Below, one piece after another: positions 18,259 to 26,955 of a DNA stretch of 64,000 nucleotides. The DNA comes from Clostridiales bacterium (GTDB lineage: Bacteria > Bacillota > Clostridia > Peptostreptococcales > Anaerovoracaceae). Under the pieces are notes generated by a model. The model did not search any database and was not told the DNA's origin. It saw only the letters and a program-made list of their open reading frames with translations. Numbering within the stretch: the first letter of the stretch is position 1; the number at the start of each line of letters is the position of its first letter. A program made the position numbers and the translations under genes. The stretch is taken from the NCBI GenBank assembly GCA_009776955.1, contig WRMW01000008.1, forward strand, positions 1 through 64,000. Direction: 5' to 3'.

Positions 18259-19205
18259 TAGGGCATATATCCGAAAACCGTAGCATTTTCGCAGGCTACC
18301 ACCCGCTTGTCAACTATATGTGGTTTGCCTATGTAATATTGCTGCCGGTTTTTTTCATGCACCCCGTCATTGTCGCGATTTCGTTTGTGCCCGCCCTTGC
18401 GCATTCTATTTATCTGGGGCGCAGAAGGGCCGCCCGTTTCGGGCTGTGCTTCGTCTTGCCGCTTATGGTCATAGCCGCGCTGTTCAACCCCGCATTTAAT
18501 CACCGAGGCATCACTATATTGTATTACATAAACTACAACCCAATTACGCTGGAGGCAGTTATTTATGGAATTGTCGCGGCCGGCATGATAGGTGGCGTCG
18601 TTTTCTGGTTTGTCTGCTATAACTCGATTATGACATCGGACAAGTTCATCTATTTGTTCGGGCGGATTGTGCCAGCGATGTCCATGGTCATCTCGATGGC
18701 GCTGCGGTTCGTCCCGCGCTACAGGGCGCAGATAAAACGCATAATTGCCGCGAGGCGCGGGATCGGCTTTGACGTAAGCTCCGGCAAGTTCATCGAGCGC
18801 GTGAGAAGCGGGGGCGCCATCCTTTCGGTGATGCTGACGTGGGCGCTTGAGAACGGGATCGAAACCGGCGACTCCATGCTTTCGCGCGGCTACGGGCTGC
18901 CGGGGCGTACGGCATATTCCAATTATCGCTTTGATTCGCGCGACCGGACGCTGGTACTGCTTCTGGCTGCTTTGATGTCGGTCGCGCTGTTCGTGTGCGT
19001 CACGGGGCTGATATCCGTGGTGTACTATCCGATGTTTGTTATGGAGAGCGTTTCTCCCTTTGCGGGGATTGCGTATGTCTGCCACGGCGCGGTTTGCTTG
19101 CTGCCGCTTGCGCTTGAACTTAGGGAGGACGCGATTTGGAACATGGCGCTGCACGGGTGCGGAGCGTGCGCTGGAAGGCAGGAGGGCGTGCCATGTTTGA
19201 AGTGA
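18255..19205 (+). CDS. ecfT: ECF transporter T component (EcfT)
   Basis: This 316-residue membrane protein couples the S component to the ATPases. The C-terminal cytoplasmic coupling helices carry the family features RFVPRYRAQIKRIIAARRGIGFD and LTWALENGIETGDSMLSRGYG, with the short Ala/Ser-Arg-Gly motif that fits into ATPase grooves. Several membrane segments precede and follow. It overlaps the S-component gene by four bases and the ATPase gene by thirteen. This fixed order makes a dedicated ECF transporter rather than a shared module likely. Confidence 0.88.
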   Translation: MIGHISENRSIFAGYHPLVNYMWFAYVILLPVFFMHPVIVAISFVPALAHSIYLGRRRAARFGLCFVLPLMVIAALFNPAFNHRGITILYYINYNPITLEAVIYGIVAAGMIGGVVFWFVCYNSIMTSDKFIYLFGRIVPAMSMVISMALRFVPRYRAQIKRIIAARRGIGFDVSSGKFIERVRSGGAILSVMLTWALENGIETGDSMLSRGYGLPGRTAYSNYRFDSRDRTLVLLLAALMSVALFVCVTGLISVVYYPMFVMESVSPFAGIAYVCHGAVCLLPLALELREDAIWNMALHGCGACAGRQEGVPCLK

Positions 19206-21022
19206 GGGGGCTGACGTTTGCCTACCCTGAGCGGGGGCGGGCGGCGCTTTCCGATGTGTCGCTGTCGGTGGAAGCGGGCGAGTTTGTGGTGATATGCGGC
19301 AAGTCGGGGTGCGGCAAGTCCACGCTACTGCGCCACTTAAAGACAGTGCTTACGCCGTTTGGCAGACGGGAGGGCGAGGTGTTTTTTGACGGCCGCTTGG
19401 TCGAAAGCATTTCAAAGCGCGAGCAGGCCTCACGAATAGGCTTTGTATTGCAGAGCGCCGAGAACCAGATTGTCACCGACAAGGTGTGGCATGAACTGGC
19501 GTTCGGTCTTGAAAGCCTTGGCGAGAAAACGCCTGTCATACGGCGGCGCGTTGCGGAGATGGCGTCGTTTTTCGGTATTCAGGAGTGGTACGAGAAAAGC
19601 GTGTTCGAGCTTTCGGGCGGGCAGAAGCAGATACTTGCGCTTGCGGCGGTGCTGGCCATGCAGCCAGATGTGCTGATACTCGACGAGCCGACGAGCCAGC
19701 TCGACCCGATTGCGGCAGAGGACTTTATAGAAACGCTAAAAAAGATAAATGATGAGATAGGCACGACCATTATCCTGTCCGAGCACAGGCTTGAGGGGGT
19801 GCTGCCGAGGGCCGACAGGGTGGCAGTGATGGCAGAGGGGCGGGTGCTGTGCGAGGGGGGCGCGTCCGAGGTGGCGTGGGAGTTGAAGCGTCTGGGGGAT
19901 CCGATGTTGACTGCTATGCCGACGCCGGTGCGGGTGTATTTGGCGCTGGAAGCAAGCCAGGCCTTGCGACGCGTCCGCAGAGGTTCTACCGAAAGGCTCG
20001 CTCCGCCTTCGTTTGGCTCCGCCTCGCTTTCGGTAACCCCTTGCTCCGCCTCGCGCCTTCGGCGCTCGACGCGAAGTCCCGGCTTTTCTTCGGTCCGGCA
20101 AGTGCCGCAGACTGTGCGGGAGGGGCGGGTTTATCTTGAGGGGAAGTACGCTGGACGTGGCGTGGACGGTGAGCGTGGCGTTGGTGGTGATGAGCCTGCT
20201 CGCAATAATGACGGTGCCACCCGCGAGCCTATTATCGAGATGAAGGAGCTGTGGTTTCGGTATGAGCGCGATGGGCGTGACATTGTGAAAGACCTTGCGC
20301 TCAATGTATATCCGGGCGAGTTTGTGGCAGTGGTAGGCGGCAACGGCGTGGGCAAAAGCACCATGCTCGGCATCGTGGCCGGCGACAACAAATATTACCG
20401 AGGCAAGGCGCGTGTCCTCGGCTTCGACCCGAAAAAGGCTGACGGGCGGTGCCTTACCGACGCGGGCTTGGCTGTGTTGCCCCAAGACCCGCAGACATTG
20501 TTCACGCGCGCCACGGTCTTTGACAACCTTATAGATGTGGCAACGGCCCATGCGAAACGGCGCGGCGAGCCTGCGAGCCCCGAAGAAATAGAAGCGGAAG
20601 TGTGCCGCGTCTGCGAAATGACAGACATAGTGAACCTGATGGGTTTTCACCCCTTTGACGTAAGCGGCGGCGAGCAACAGCGCACCGGGCTTGCGATGGC
20701 GTTGCTTACAAAACCAAAGTTATTATTGCTCGACGAGCCAACCAAGGGGATGGACAGCTTTTTCAAGGAGAAGTTTTCCGCAATACTGAAGCGTCTTTGC
20801 TCGGACGGGATTGCCGTGCTTATGGTCTCGCATGACGTGGAGTTTTGCGCGAAATATACAGACCGCTGTGCGTTGTTTTTCAATGGCGGCATCGTCAGCG
20901 AGGGCACGCCACGCAAGTTTTTCAGCGGAAACAGCTTCTATACGACCGCCGCCAACCGCATGGCGCGGGGGTTGTTCCACGACGCGATCACCGCAGAGGA
21001 AGTCGTGGCTCTGCTTTTATAA
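19193..21022 (+). CDS. ecfA: ECF transporter ATPase, two ABC domains fused (EcfA1-A2)
   Basis: A 609-residue protein with two complete ABC ATPase domains. The first has Walker A GKSGCGKST (about 33-41), signature LSGGQKQ and Walker B VLILDEPTSQLD. The second has GGNGVGKST (about 381), VSGGEQQ and LLLLDEPTKGMD. In most Firmicutes the two ECF ATPases are separate genes; here one chain supplies both. The linker (about 265-310) contains a low-complexity Arg/Ser/Pro stretch encoded by GC-rich inverted repeats (see the repeat at 19988). AGGAGG precedes the ATG. It closes the predicted corrinoid uptake operon. Confidence 0.92.
   Translation: MFEVRGLTFAYPERGRAALSDVSLSVEAGEFVVICGKSGCGKSTLLRHLKTVLTPFGRREGEVFFDGRLVESISKREQASRIGFVLQSAENQIVTDKVWHELAFGLESLGEKTPVIRRRVAEMASFFGIQEWYEKSVFELSGGQKQILALAAVLAMQPDVLILDEPTSQLDPIAAEDFIETLKKINDEIGTTIILSEHRLEGVLPRADRVAVMAEGRVLCEGGASEVAWELKRLGDPMLTAMPTPVRVYLALEASQALRRVRRGSTERLAPPSFGSASLSVTPCSASRLRRSTRSPGFSSVRQVPQTVREGRVYLEGKYAGRGVDGERGVGGDEPARNNDGATREPIIEMKELWFRYERDGRDIVKDLALNVYPGEFVAVVGGNGVGKSTMLGIVAGDNKYYRGKARVLGFDPKKADGRCLTDAGLAVLPQDPQTLFTRATVFDNLIDVATAHAKRRGEPASPEEIEAEVCRVCEMTDIVNLMGFHPFDVSGGEQQRTGLAMALLTKPKLLLLDEPTKGMDSFFKEKFSAILKRLCSDGIAVLMVSHDVEFCAKYTDRCALFFNGGIVSEGTPRKFFSGNSFYTTAANRMARGLFHDAITAEEVVALLL
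19988..20080 (+). repeat. GC-rich palindromic repeat inserted in frame in the ECF ATPase linker
   Basis: ACCGAAAG (19988-19995) and CTTTCGGT (20027-20034) are perfect inverted arms. Between and after them the octamer GCTCCGCC occurs three times, and CTTCG...CGAAG forms a further stem. Translation through it gives a low-complexity peptide (STERLAPPSFGSASLSVTPC) foreign to ABC ATPases. It looks like a small mobile palindromic element tolerated in the linker. Confidence 0.6.
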
Positions 21023-21092
21023 TGGACAGGGAGTATTCGGTGCATTAATATATGACTTGAGGAAATCGAATATGAACTTGTGAGAAGAAACC

Positions 21093-21680
21093 ATGCGGCT
21101 TTTTATTGCGATAAATTTAAGTGATGGCATGAAGGACGTGCTTGATGAGACTGCGGCGGAGTTGCGTTCGGTTGCGCGGCGCGGGCGTTATACCCATCGC
21201 GAAAACCTGCATCTGACGCTTGTGTTTATCGGCGAGAGCGACCGCGTGGATGACATCCTCGATGTGATGGAGGACGTGGCGGAGGAGTTTTTCACCGAAC
21301 CCATTCGGTTGGCATTGTCGGGGGCGGGGGCGTTTCGAAGGAGCGGAGGCGATTTGCACTGGGTCGGCGTGGAAAGCACGCCGGAGCTGAAAGCCCTTGC
21401 GAAGGCTCTGGCCGACGGCCTCCGCGCCGACGGGTTTGATATCGAGAGGCGCCGCTATGTGCCGCATATCACGATAGCCCGCGAGGTGGTTGTGGGTGCG
21501 GGCGGCGGTGCAGACGGCGGGGGCGGGGCTGGCGGTGCCGCTGTCAAAGTACACCTTGCCACTATGGAAGCGGACCATATATCCATTATGCGCTCAGACC
21601 ACATAGGCGGCCGGCTTGTCTACACCGAAGTCGCCTCCGTGCCCTGCGGTTCACTTGCTTACGCGAAAGACCCTCTTTGA
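21093..21680 (+). CDS. thpR: RNA 2',3'-cyclic phosphodiesterase
   Basis: A 195-residue 2H phosphoesterase. The two HxTx catalytic motifs are HLTL (about 40) and HITI (about 122), and the N-terminus MRLFIAINLSDGMKDVL is typical of ThpR/LigT. The enzyme opens 2',3'-cyclic phosphates on RNA ends. A Gly/Ala-rich stretch (VVGAGGGADGGGGAGGAA) interrupts the C-terminal part and is unusual for the family; it is probably a surface loop. Its last 30 bases overlap the 3' end of the convergent P-type ATPase gene. Confidence 0.9.
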   Translation: MRLFIAINLSDGMKDVLDETAAELRSVARRGRYTHRENLHLTLVFIGESDRVDDILDVMEDVAEEFFTEPIRLALSGAGAFRRSGGDLHWVGVESTPELKALAKALADGLRADGFDIERRRYVPHITIAREVVVGAGGGADGGGGAGGAAVKVHLATMEADHISIMRSDHIGGRLVYTEVASVPCGSLAYAKDPL

Positions 21681-24356
21681 GAACTCGCTCCCTACAATCG
21701 GCACCAGTATAAAGGCTATGCAGGCAAGAAGCTGCGTGATGCTTAGCGGCACCACCGTAAAGACGTCGCCAAAAACCGGGACGTACACGACGGCAACCAA
21801 TATCGCCAGCGAAAGCCCCATTGATATATTCAAGAATTTGTTTCCGAACAAAGCCCGTTTGAATCCCAAGAACGTTTCGGTCTTGGATGTGTACGCCAGC
21901 AAGAGCTCGCTCGCCACCAAGGTGAAAAAGCACATGGATATCGCCACATTGTAGTCGTGGAGATTTAGCCCGTATAGGAACGCCCCCAGCGATCCCGCGC
22001 AAAGGAAAACAGCCCTGAAAGCGACCGAGCCACGCATGGCCTTGTTTATTATCGCCTCCCCGGGGTCTCGTGGGCGACGCTGCATCACCCCAGGCTCTTT
22101 GCCCTCCATGCCAAGGGCAAAGGCGGGGAAGGCGTCCGTAAGCAGGTTCACGAACAAAAGCTGGGTCGCTACAAGCGGCACCGGTAGCCCGAAAACTATT
22201 CCTAGGAGTATCACCAATATCTCGCCGATATTGCACGCAAGCAAATAGCCCGTGACCTTTCGGATGTTTCCGTAAATCGTCCGGCCCTGCTCCACGGCGC
22301 TCACTATGCTTACGAAATTGTCGTCGGTCAATATCATGTCCGCTGCCTCTTTTGAGACGTCCGTGCCTGTGATGCCCATCGCGATGCCGATGTCCGCCTT
22401 TTTGAGAGAGGGTGCGTCGTTTACGCCGTCGCCGGTCATCGCCACGATATTGTTGTTTTCCTTGATGGCCGTCACGATGCGTACCTTGTGCTCGGGCGAC
22501 ACCCTTGCGAAAACATTTGCATGCTTCACATGCTCCCTAAGCTGCTCGTCGCTCATCCCGCTTATGGCGGCACCGTCCAACACCTCGTCGCCAGGTGCCA
22601 TGATGCCCAAGGCCTCCGCTATGGCGGCGGCCGTCGTCTTGTGGTCGCCAGTAATCATCTTGACGTTGATGCCTGCGCCGTGGCATTGCTCGACGGCCGC
22701 CTTCACTTCCTCGCGCGGGGGGTCTATCATGCACATCATGCCCACGTAGACCAAGCCATCTTCCTTGCCGTCTATTGCGGCCTCGTTTTCGTATTCTTTG
22801 TACGCAAACCCCAGGACGCGTAAGGCCTGTTTTGCAAACGCTTCGTTTTGGGCGGTCAGCCGCTGCCGTATATCATCCGTCATGGGCACGACGTCGCCGT
22901 CTATGAATACTGAGGCGGAGCGTCCGATAATGGCGTCGGGTGCGCCCTTGGTGTTCATAATGACCTCGCCGCCCTTGATGCCGTCCTTGAGATTGTAGGT
23001 GGACATCAGCTTTCTGTCCGAGTCGAAAGGTATTTCCTGCACTCTTTCGTAAAGCCCGTTCAGCTCGTCCTTGTCCATGCCGAGCTTCGTGCCGAACACC
23101 AGCATGGCAGCCTCGGTCGGGTCGCCTATGATTTTCGCTTCGTGCCTGTCGTAGATGGAGTCGTTGCACAGTACTGAAATTTTTGCCATTAAAGGGATAT
23201 TTTGGCTAACAGTTGGGGTGTCCGCTTTTGCTTCTCCGTCTGCCCAGACATCGCCACTCGCCACGACCTCGCCCTCTGCGCTATAGCCGACCCCCGTTAC
23301 TTCGTATGTGGTGCTTGCATCAAAGACTTTTACGACGGTCATCTTGTTTTGGGTCATAGTGCCGGTCTTGTCCGAGCATATGACGGTGGTGCTGCCAAGA
23401 GTCTCGACCGCTCGCAGCTTCTTCACTATGGCGTTGGACTTGACCATCTTCTGCACGCCGATAGCCAGTATGACCGTGGCAACGATCGCCACGCCCTCCG
23501 GCACCGCCGCCACCGCAAGCGACACCGACACCATCAGCATTTCGATTATGTCCATGCCACGCAGGAAGCCGATGCAGAATATGAACGCGCAGGTGAGGAT
23601 GCAGACGATGCCCAAGGTCTTTGCCATGGCGTTCAGCTTGTCCTGGAGCGGGGTGTTCGCCTCGTCGGTCTCGCTCAAAATGGTGGCTATCTTGCCCATT
23701 TCGGTGTCCATGCCTGTGGCGTAGACCACGCCCACGCCCCTGCCGTAAGTGACTACCGTCCCCATGGACGCTAGGTTTATCCTGTCGCCCAATGTTGTTC
23801 CGTTATCCAAGACGGCAAGGGCATCTTTCTCGACCGCCAACGACTCCCCGGTCAAGGCCGCCTCGTCCACTTTCAGGTTCATGCTCTCGACTATCCTGAC
23901 GTCCGCCGGTATATAGTCGCCTGCGTCCAGGATGATGATATCGCCGACCACCACATTCTCGGAATCGACCTTTTCGACCACGCCGCCCCTTCGTACCTTA
24001 GCCTTGGGGCTGGACATATCCTTGAGCTCTTTTAGCGCGTTGTCCGCCTTGTTCTCCTGCGTGATGCCGATAATCATATTTATGACGAGTATGGCAAATA
24101 TGATGATTGCGTCCTTTTCGCCATCGCCCACGAGCATGGATATGACCGCCGCAATAATAAGGATGATTACGAGAAAGTCCTTGAACTGCGCGAGTATCCT
24201 CAAAAGCAGGGACTTTTTCTTAGGGCTCCTGAGCCGGTTCGGGCCGTTCTGCTCAAGCCTTTTGGCGGCCTCGTCAGCACCAAGCCCATTGTGCATATCG
24301 GACCCCAATTCCGACAGGGTCTGCTCTATATCCTTGCTGTAAAAATCGTTTTCCAC
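21651..24356 (-). CDS. P-type cation ATPase, likely Mn2+ (or Ca2+) exporter
   Basis: A 901-residue P2-type ATPase. It has the N-terminal cation-ATPase domain, VDEAALTGESLAVEK in the actuator domain, PEGVA in the membrane ion site, the phosphorylation motif CSDKTGTMTQNK, KGAPD in the nucleotide domain and TGDGVNDAPSLKKADIG in the hinge. Overall similarity is to SERCA/PMCA-like pumps. Calcium pumps of this class usually have PEGLP, so PEGVA is a notable difference. The leader is a yybP-ykoY manganese riboswitch, and related P-type ATPases under this riboswitch (Lactococcus YoaB) export Mn2+. The combination favours manganese export, by inference. It is convergent with thpR. Confidence 0.9.
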   Translation of the reverse strand: MENDFYSKDIEQTLSELGSDMHNGLGADEAAKRLEQNGPNRLRSPKKKSLLLRILAQFKDFLVIILIIAAVISMLVGDGEKDAIIIFAILVINMIIGITQENKADNALKELKDMSSPKAKVRRGGVVEKVDSENVVVGDIIILDAGDYIPADVRIVESMNLKVDEAALTGESLAVEKDALAVLDNGTTLGDRINLASMGTVVTYGRGVGVVYATGMDTEMGKIATILSETDEANTPLQDKLNAMAKTLGIVCILTCAFIFCIGFLRGMDIIEMLMVSVSLAVAAVPEGVAIVATVILAIGVQKMVKSNAIVKKLRAVETLGSTTVICSDKTGTMTQNKMTVVKVFDASTTYEVTGVGYSAEGEVVASGDVWADGEAKADTPTVSQNIPLMAKISVLCNDSIYDRHEAKIIGDPTEAAMLVFGTKLGMDKDELNGLYERVQEIPFDSDRKLMSTYNLKDGIKGGEVIMNTKGAPDAIIGRSASVFIDGDVVPMTDDIRQRLTAQNEAFAKQALRVLGFAYKEYENEAAIDGKEDGLVYVGMMCMIDPPREEVKAAVEQCHGAGINVKMITGDHKTTAAAIAEALGIMAPGDEVLDGAAISGMSDEQLREHVKHANVFARVSPEHKVRIVTAIKENNNIVAMTGDGVNDAPSLKKADIGIAMGITGTDVSKEAADMILTDDNFVSIVSAVEQGRTIYGNIRKVTGYLLACNIGEILVILLGIVFGLPVPLVATQLLFVNLLTDAFPAFALGMEGKEPGVMQRRPRDPGEAIINKAMRGSVAFRAVFLCAGSLGAFLYGLNLHDYNVAISMCFFTLVASELLLAYTSKTETFLGFKRALFGNKFLNISMGLSLAILVAVVYVPVFGDVFTVVPLSITQLLACIAFILVPIVGSEFSKRVFRVSK

Positions 24357-24399
24357 TTACGCCTTTCCCTCCTGCCCGTCCCCGCCGAGCCTGGGAAAT

Positions 24400-24442
24400 A
24401 AAAAAGACCCATGCACGACCCAAAGGGCGTTACATGAATCTC
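24400..24442 (-). terminator. Terminator hairpin of the manganese riboswitch
   Basis: Read on the reverse strand, AGATTCATG pairs with CATGGGTCT, with ACGCCC...GGGTCGT extending the stem, followed by TTTTTT. The 5' arm uses the bases (TTCATG) that would close the aptamer's P1 stem. Ligand-stabilised P1 and the terminator are therefore mutually exclusive, predicting gene expression when metal is high. Confidence 0.78.
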
Positions 24443-24528
24443 GTTCTTTAAGGCAAACCAGGCGCACCGGCCGTGATGTTGATTTGCCACGCGGAGCCAT
24501 CCCGCGCAAACTACTCCCTCATGAACTG
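24430..24528 (-). promoter_or_regulatory. yybP-ykoY manganese riboswitch aptamer
   Basis: On the reverse strand the conserved blocks of this aptamer appear in order: GGGAGTAG, then ATCAACA, CGGCC, GCCTGGTTTGCC and AACGAGA. CATGAG and TTCATG can close P1. The class senses Mn2+ and typically controls manganese exporters and metal-handling membrane proteins. It lies 75-170 bases upstream of the P-type ATPase start, with a terminator between. Confidence 0.87.
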
Positions 24529-24827
24529 CTATACTGTCCTCAATAATATAGCAATAACGGTGAGGTTAGTAAAGTGTTTTTTGAGGGGCTTCCAGGGCGC
24601 CATTTGTTGGGTTTTAGGCAACGCTGCTTCGAGAGGGCATCACCCCTTGTCGTTTAGCACGCTTCCTGAAATATATCCGCAGCTCGATGCCGAGTACAAA
24701 CAATGTGGCGATGCCAAAGCCAAGCATAAGGATTTCATGCACCACCGCAAAATAAGCTATATACACTCTATCACTGCCTATAGAAAGATTCTCGCTTTTG
24801 CAAAGCGTCAAGGTTTTGCTTATGCTG
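24529..24827 (-). other. Gene remnant downstream of the truncated apbE
   Basis: No intact gene is seen. On the reverse strand 24614-24811 reads a single hydrophobic segment and a basic tail (HEILMLGFGIATLFVLGIEL then RIYFRKRAKR) like the end of a membrane protein, but it has no ribosome binding site. It may be the 3' end of a lost gene that followed apbE. The left part holds the promoter region for the manganese-riboswitch transcript. Confidence 0.35.
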
Positions 24828-25112
24828 TCAGAGGACGGCAGTTTGTTTCCGCCCCCTGCGTCCCTCCAAAACCGTCAGCATATCTGACTTCACATTTACA
24901 GCCGATTCACCCGCAAAACGGTTTAGCAGCGAAACCTCGCTCCCTTCCCTGTATAGGCTCATCGCACATTCCAGCATATGCAGCTTTTTTGCGGAGGCGG
25001 CGTATATCTTGTCGGGGGCTCTGCCGAAGTTTTTCTGCTCCACAGGCGTGTTCATGATAAAGTCCTGTGCCGTAAAGCTCTGCACATCGGAAACGGATTC
25101 TTGTATTCCCAT
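24828..25112 (-). pseudogene. apbE: Truncated ApbE flavin transferase
   Basis: The 94-residue frame matches the N-terminal part of ApbE (FMN transferase): MNTPVEQKNFG, then LECAMSLYREGSEVSLLNRFAGESAVNVK. Intact ApbE is about 300 residues or more, and the Mg/FAD-binding core is missing here. The frame ends soon after DMLTVLEGRRGRK. Its ATG shares one base with the stop codon of the FMN-binding protein upstream (TAATG), so the pair was once an operon. An unbroken copy elsewhere would be needed to flavinylate its neighbour. Confidence 0.7.
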
Positions 25113-25534
25113 TATTGTGCCTGTCTACCCCCGCTCTCTGGCACACCTTCTTCCAAGGCAAGTTCAATCGCCTTGAGGATCACCTTGCTACTGTTTGTCG
25201 CGCCAGAGACCGTATCGACATCCAATGTCTGATTCAATATGACATCTTCCGTGATGACCTCCGCTGACGCGCCTCTGCCATTGTGGTGCTCGTTGATTGT
25301 TATCCCAGCAATCCTATGGCCTTTCACGACAACATCGACATCGACAGAGATAAGGCCGGCATCGAAAAACCCATTATAGACACCGTCTTGAACCAATGAA
25401 ATGTCCGGGGTCGCGATCACAGTGTCCGCTATGACTTTTTGGTATCTCGCCGTATCATGCAGTACTTTCCCTCCAAACCCGAGGAACACGGCGACGACAA
25501 CGCATACAATTACAATTACAGCTTTCTTTTTCAA
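25112..25534 (-). CDS. Exported FMN-binding domain protein
   Basis: The 140-residue product has an N-terminal membrane segment (AVIVIVCVVVAVFLGFGGKV) and a small FMN-binding domain with the flavinylation motif DTVSGATNSS, where the Thr in SGAT is the covalent FMN site used by ApbE. VYNGFFDAGLISVDVDVVVKG and ITINEHHNGRG are typical of the domain. Such proteins carry electrons outside the membrane in extracellular electron transfer and Rnf-related systems. The start is TTG with AGGAGGG seven bases upstream. A truncated apbE follows, sharing one base. Confidence 0.88.
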   Translation of the reverse strand: MKKKAVIVIVCVVVAVFLGFGGKVLHDTARYQKVIADTVIATPDISLVQDGVYNGFFDAGLISVDVDVVVKGHRIAGITINEHHNGRGASAEVITEDVILNQTLDVDTVSGATNSSKVILKAIELALEEGVPESGGRQAQ

Positions 25535-25650
25535 AACAATTCCCTCCTGTCAAAACGTCATACAAAACCATCAAAGCCATAATACTGCAACGTGCTCAAA
25601 TGCGAATTTAAGCAAGATTGAGGGAAGGTTAAAAAGGGGTTAAAAAAGCT

Positions 25651-26889
25651 TTATCGGGGCATCTTTTTCAATATCAGCATTATGACGATCCCGCCGACCG
25701 CGCAGCACGAAGCTATCACAAATGCCGGGAACATAAGGCTGATATCGTCCGCAGCGATGTTTTTGTAATGCCCTGCAATCTGCGAGGACACTATCGCGGC
25801 GACGCCGAAGCCCAGCAGCACAAACCCGTAGTTGGCCGCCATATGCTTTGCGCCGAAGATGTCGGAGGTCAGCGAGGGGAAGGTGCTCAGCCCGCCGCCG
25901 TAGAAGAAGCCGATAAGCGCAATCAGGACATAAATAGCATAATCCTGTGCGACGTTCACGAAAAGCGCGAACACGGCAGAGCCCGCGAGCAATATCAATA
26001 TCGTGTTGATACGGCCGAGCTTGTCCGAGACCATGCCCCAGAACAGGCGTCCGAGCGAATTAGTCATCGAAATCGCGAGGACGCCGATGGTCGCTGTCGA
26101 TTCGAGTCCTTTCGCGACCGCGATGGGCTTCGCGAAACCTATCATCATAAGGCCGCCCATGCAGGCGAGCAAAAAGGCGGCTGTGATCAGGTAGTATTTC
26201 GTGGTCTTGACCATTTCCGAGGACGTGTAATTTTTGGGCTCGTTTACGCTTGCGTTCACGTCGTCGGACGCGGCGGCCTCCATACCATAGCCTTCGGGGG
26301 GATTCTTCATAAAGATGCTTCCGATGGAGCATACGACGAGAAAGACCACGCCCAGAACCATAAAAGTCTTGGGCTCGCCGATGCCTGCCCCTCCAAAAGT
26401 CACTATCAGCGACTCCACAATGGGCGTGAAAATCACTCCGCCAAAACCGAGCGTTGCCACTATTATGCCGGTTACGCGTCCCTTCTTGGTTGGATACCAT
26501 TTCTGGGCGCAGGCGATGGTGGTGGAATACATAAAGCCCATGCCGATGCCGCCCATGATGCCGTAAGTGACCCATAGCAGCCAAGGGACTTCAGCCGTCA
26601 CGAGCGACGCAAGGAAAAACCCGGCGGCAAGAATGAGCCCGCCGATAAACACGACGATGCGCGTGGTGTACTTGACGGCCAGCTTGCCGCCTATGACGCT
26701 CCCGATGGCGAGCAGGGCAAGCAAAAGCGAGAACGTAAGCCCCGCCGCCGCATTGTCGCCGCCAAATATGCTGTCCGCGATACCCGTCTGGAACACGCTC
26801 CAGATATATGCGATCCCGATGGTCAACTGTATTGCGATTGCCGCAAACACGACTTTCAAACCTGATTTTTTGTCCATAGTATTGTTCAT
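25651..26889 (-). CDS. OFA-family MFS transporter
   Basis: A 412-residue major facilitator protein of the oxalate/formate antiporter group, with about twelve membrane segments. Seen: IGIAYIWSVFQTGIADSIFGG at the N-terminus, GIMGGIGMGFMYSTTIACAQKWYPTKKGRVTGI, and FFYGGGLSTFPSLTSDIFGAKHMAANYG in the second half, all OFA hallmarks. Substrate is probably a small organic anion but cannot be fixed. I start at MNNTMDKKSG, which has CGGAG upstream; the track's 729-residue version adds antisense of the kinase gene. A 66-base gap separates it from the divergent sensor kinase, which may control it. Confidence 0.9.
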   Translation of the reverse strand: MNNTMDKKSGLKVVFAAIAIQLTIGIAYIWSVFQTGIADSIFGGDNAAAGLTFSLLLALLAIGSVIGGKLAVKYTTRIVVFIGGLILAAGFFLASLVTAEVPWLLWVTYGIMGGIGMGFMYSTTIACAQKWYPTKKGRVTGIIVATLGFGGVIFTPIVESLIVTFGGAGIGEPKTFMVLGVVFLVVCSIGSIFMKNPPEGYGMEAAASDDVNASVNEPKNYTSSEMVKTTKYYLITAAFLLACMGGLMMIGFAKPIAVAKGLESTATIGVLAISMTNSLGRLFWGMVSDKLGRINTILILLAGSAVFALFVNVAQDYAIYVLIALIGFFYGGGLSTFPSLTSDIFGAKHMAANYGFVLLGFGVAAIVSSQIAGHYKNIAADDISLMFPAFVIASCCAVGGIVIMLILKKMPR

Positions 26890-26955
26890 AGTATTTATCT
26901 CCGCCGAGTATATTAACACACTTGCGGCAACTGGGGCAAATGGTAAAATGGGAGC

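Noticed and set aside
17865-19154. 429-residue reverse ORF opposite the ECF genes
   Set aside because: It is a shadow of the ecfS/ecfT frames, with Arg/His/Gln-rich sequence and no family features.
24614-24811. Reverse ORF of 65 codons as an intact membrane protein
   Set aside because: It has no ribosome binding site and lies directly after the broken apbE, so a remnant is more likely.
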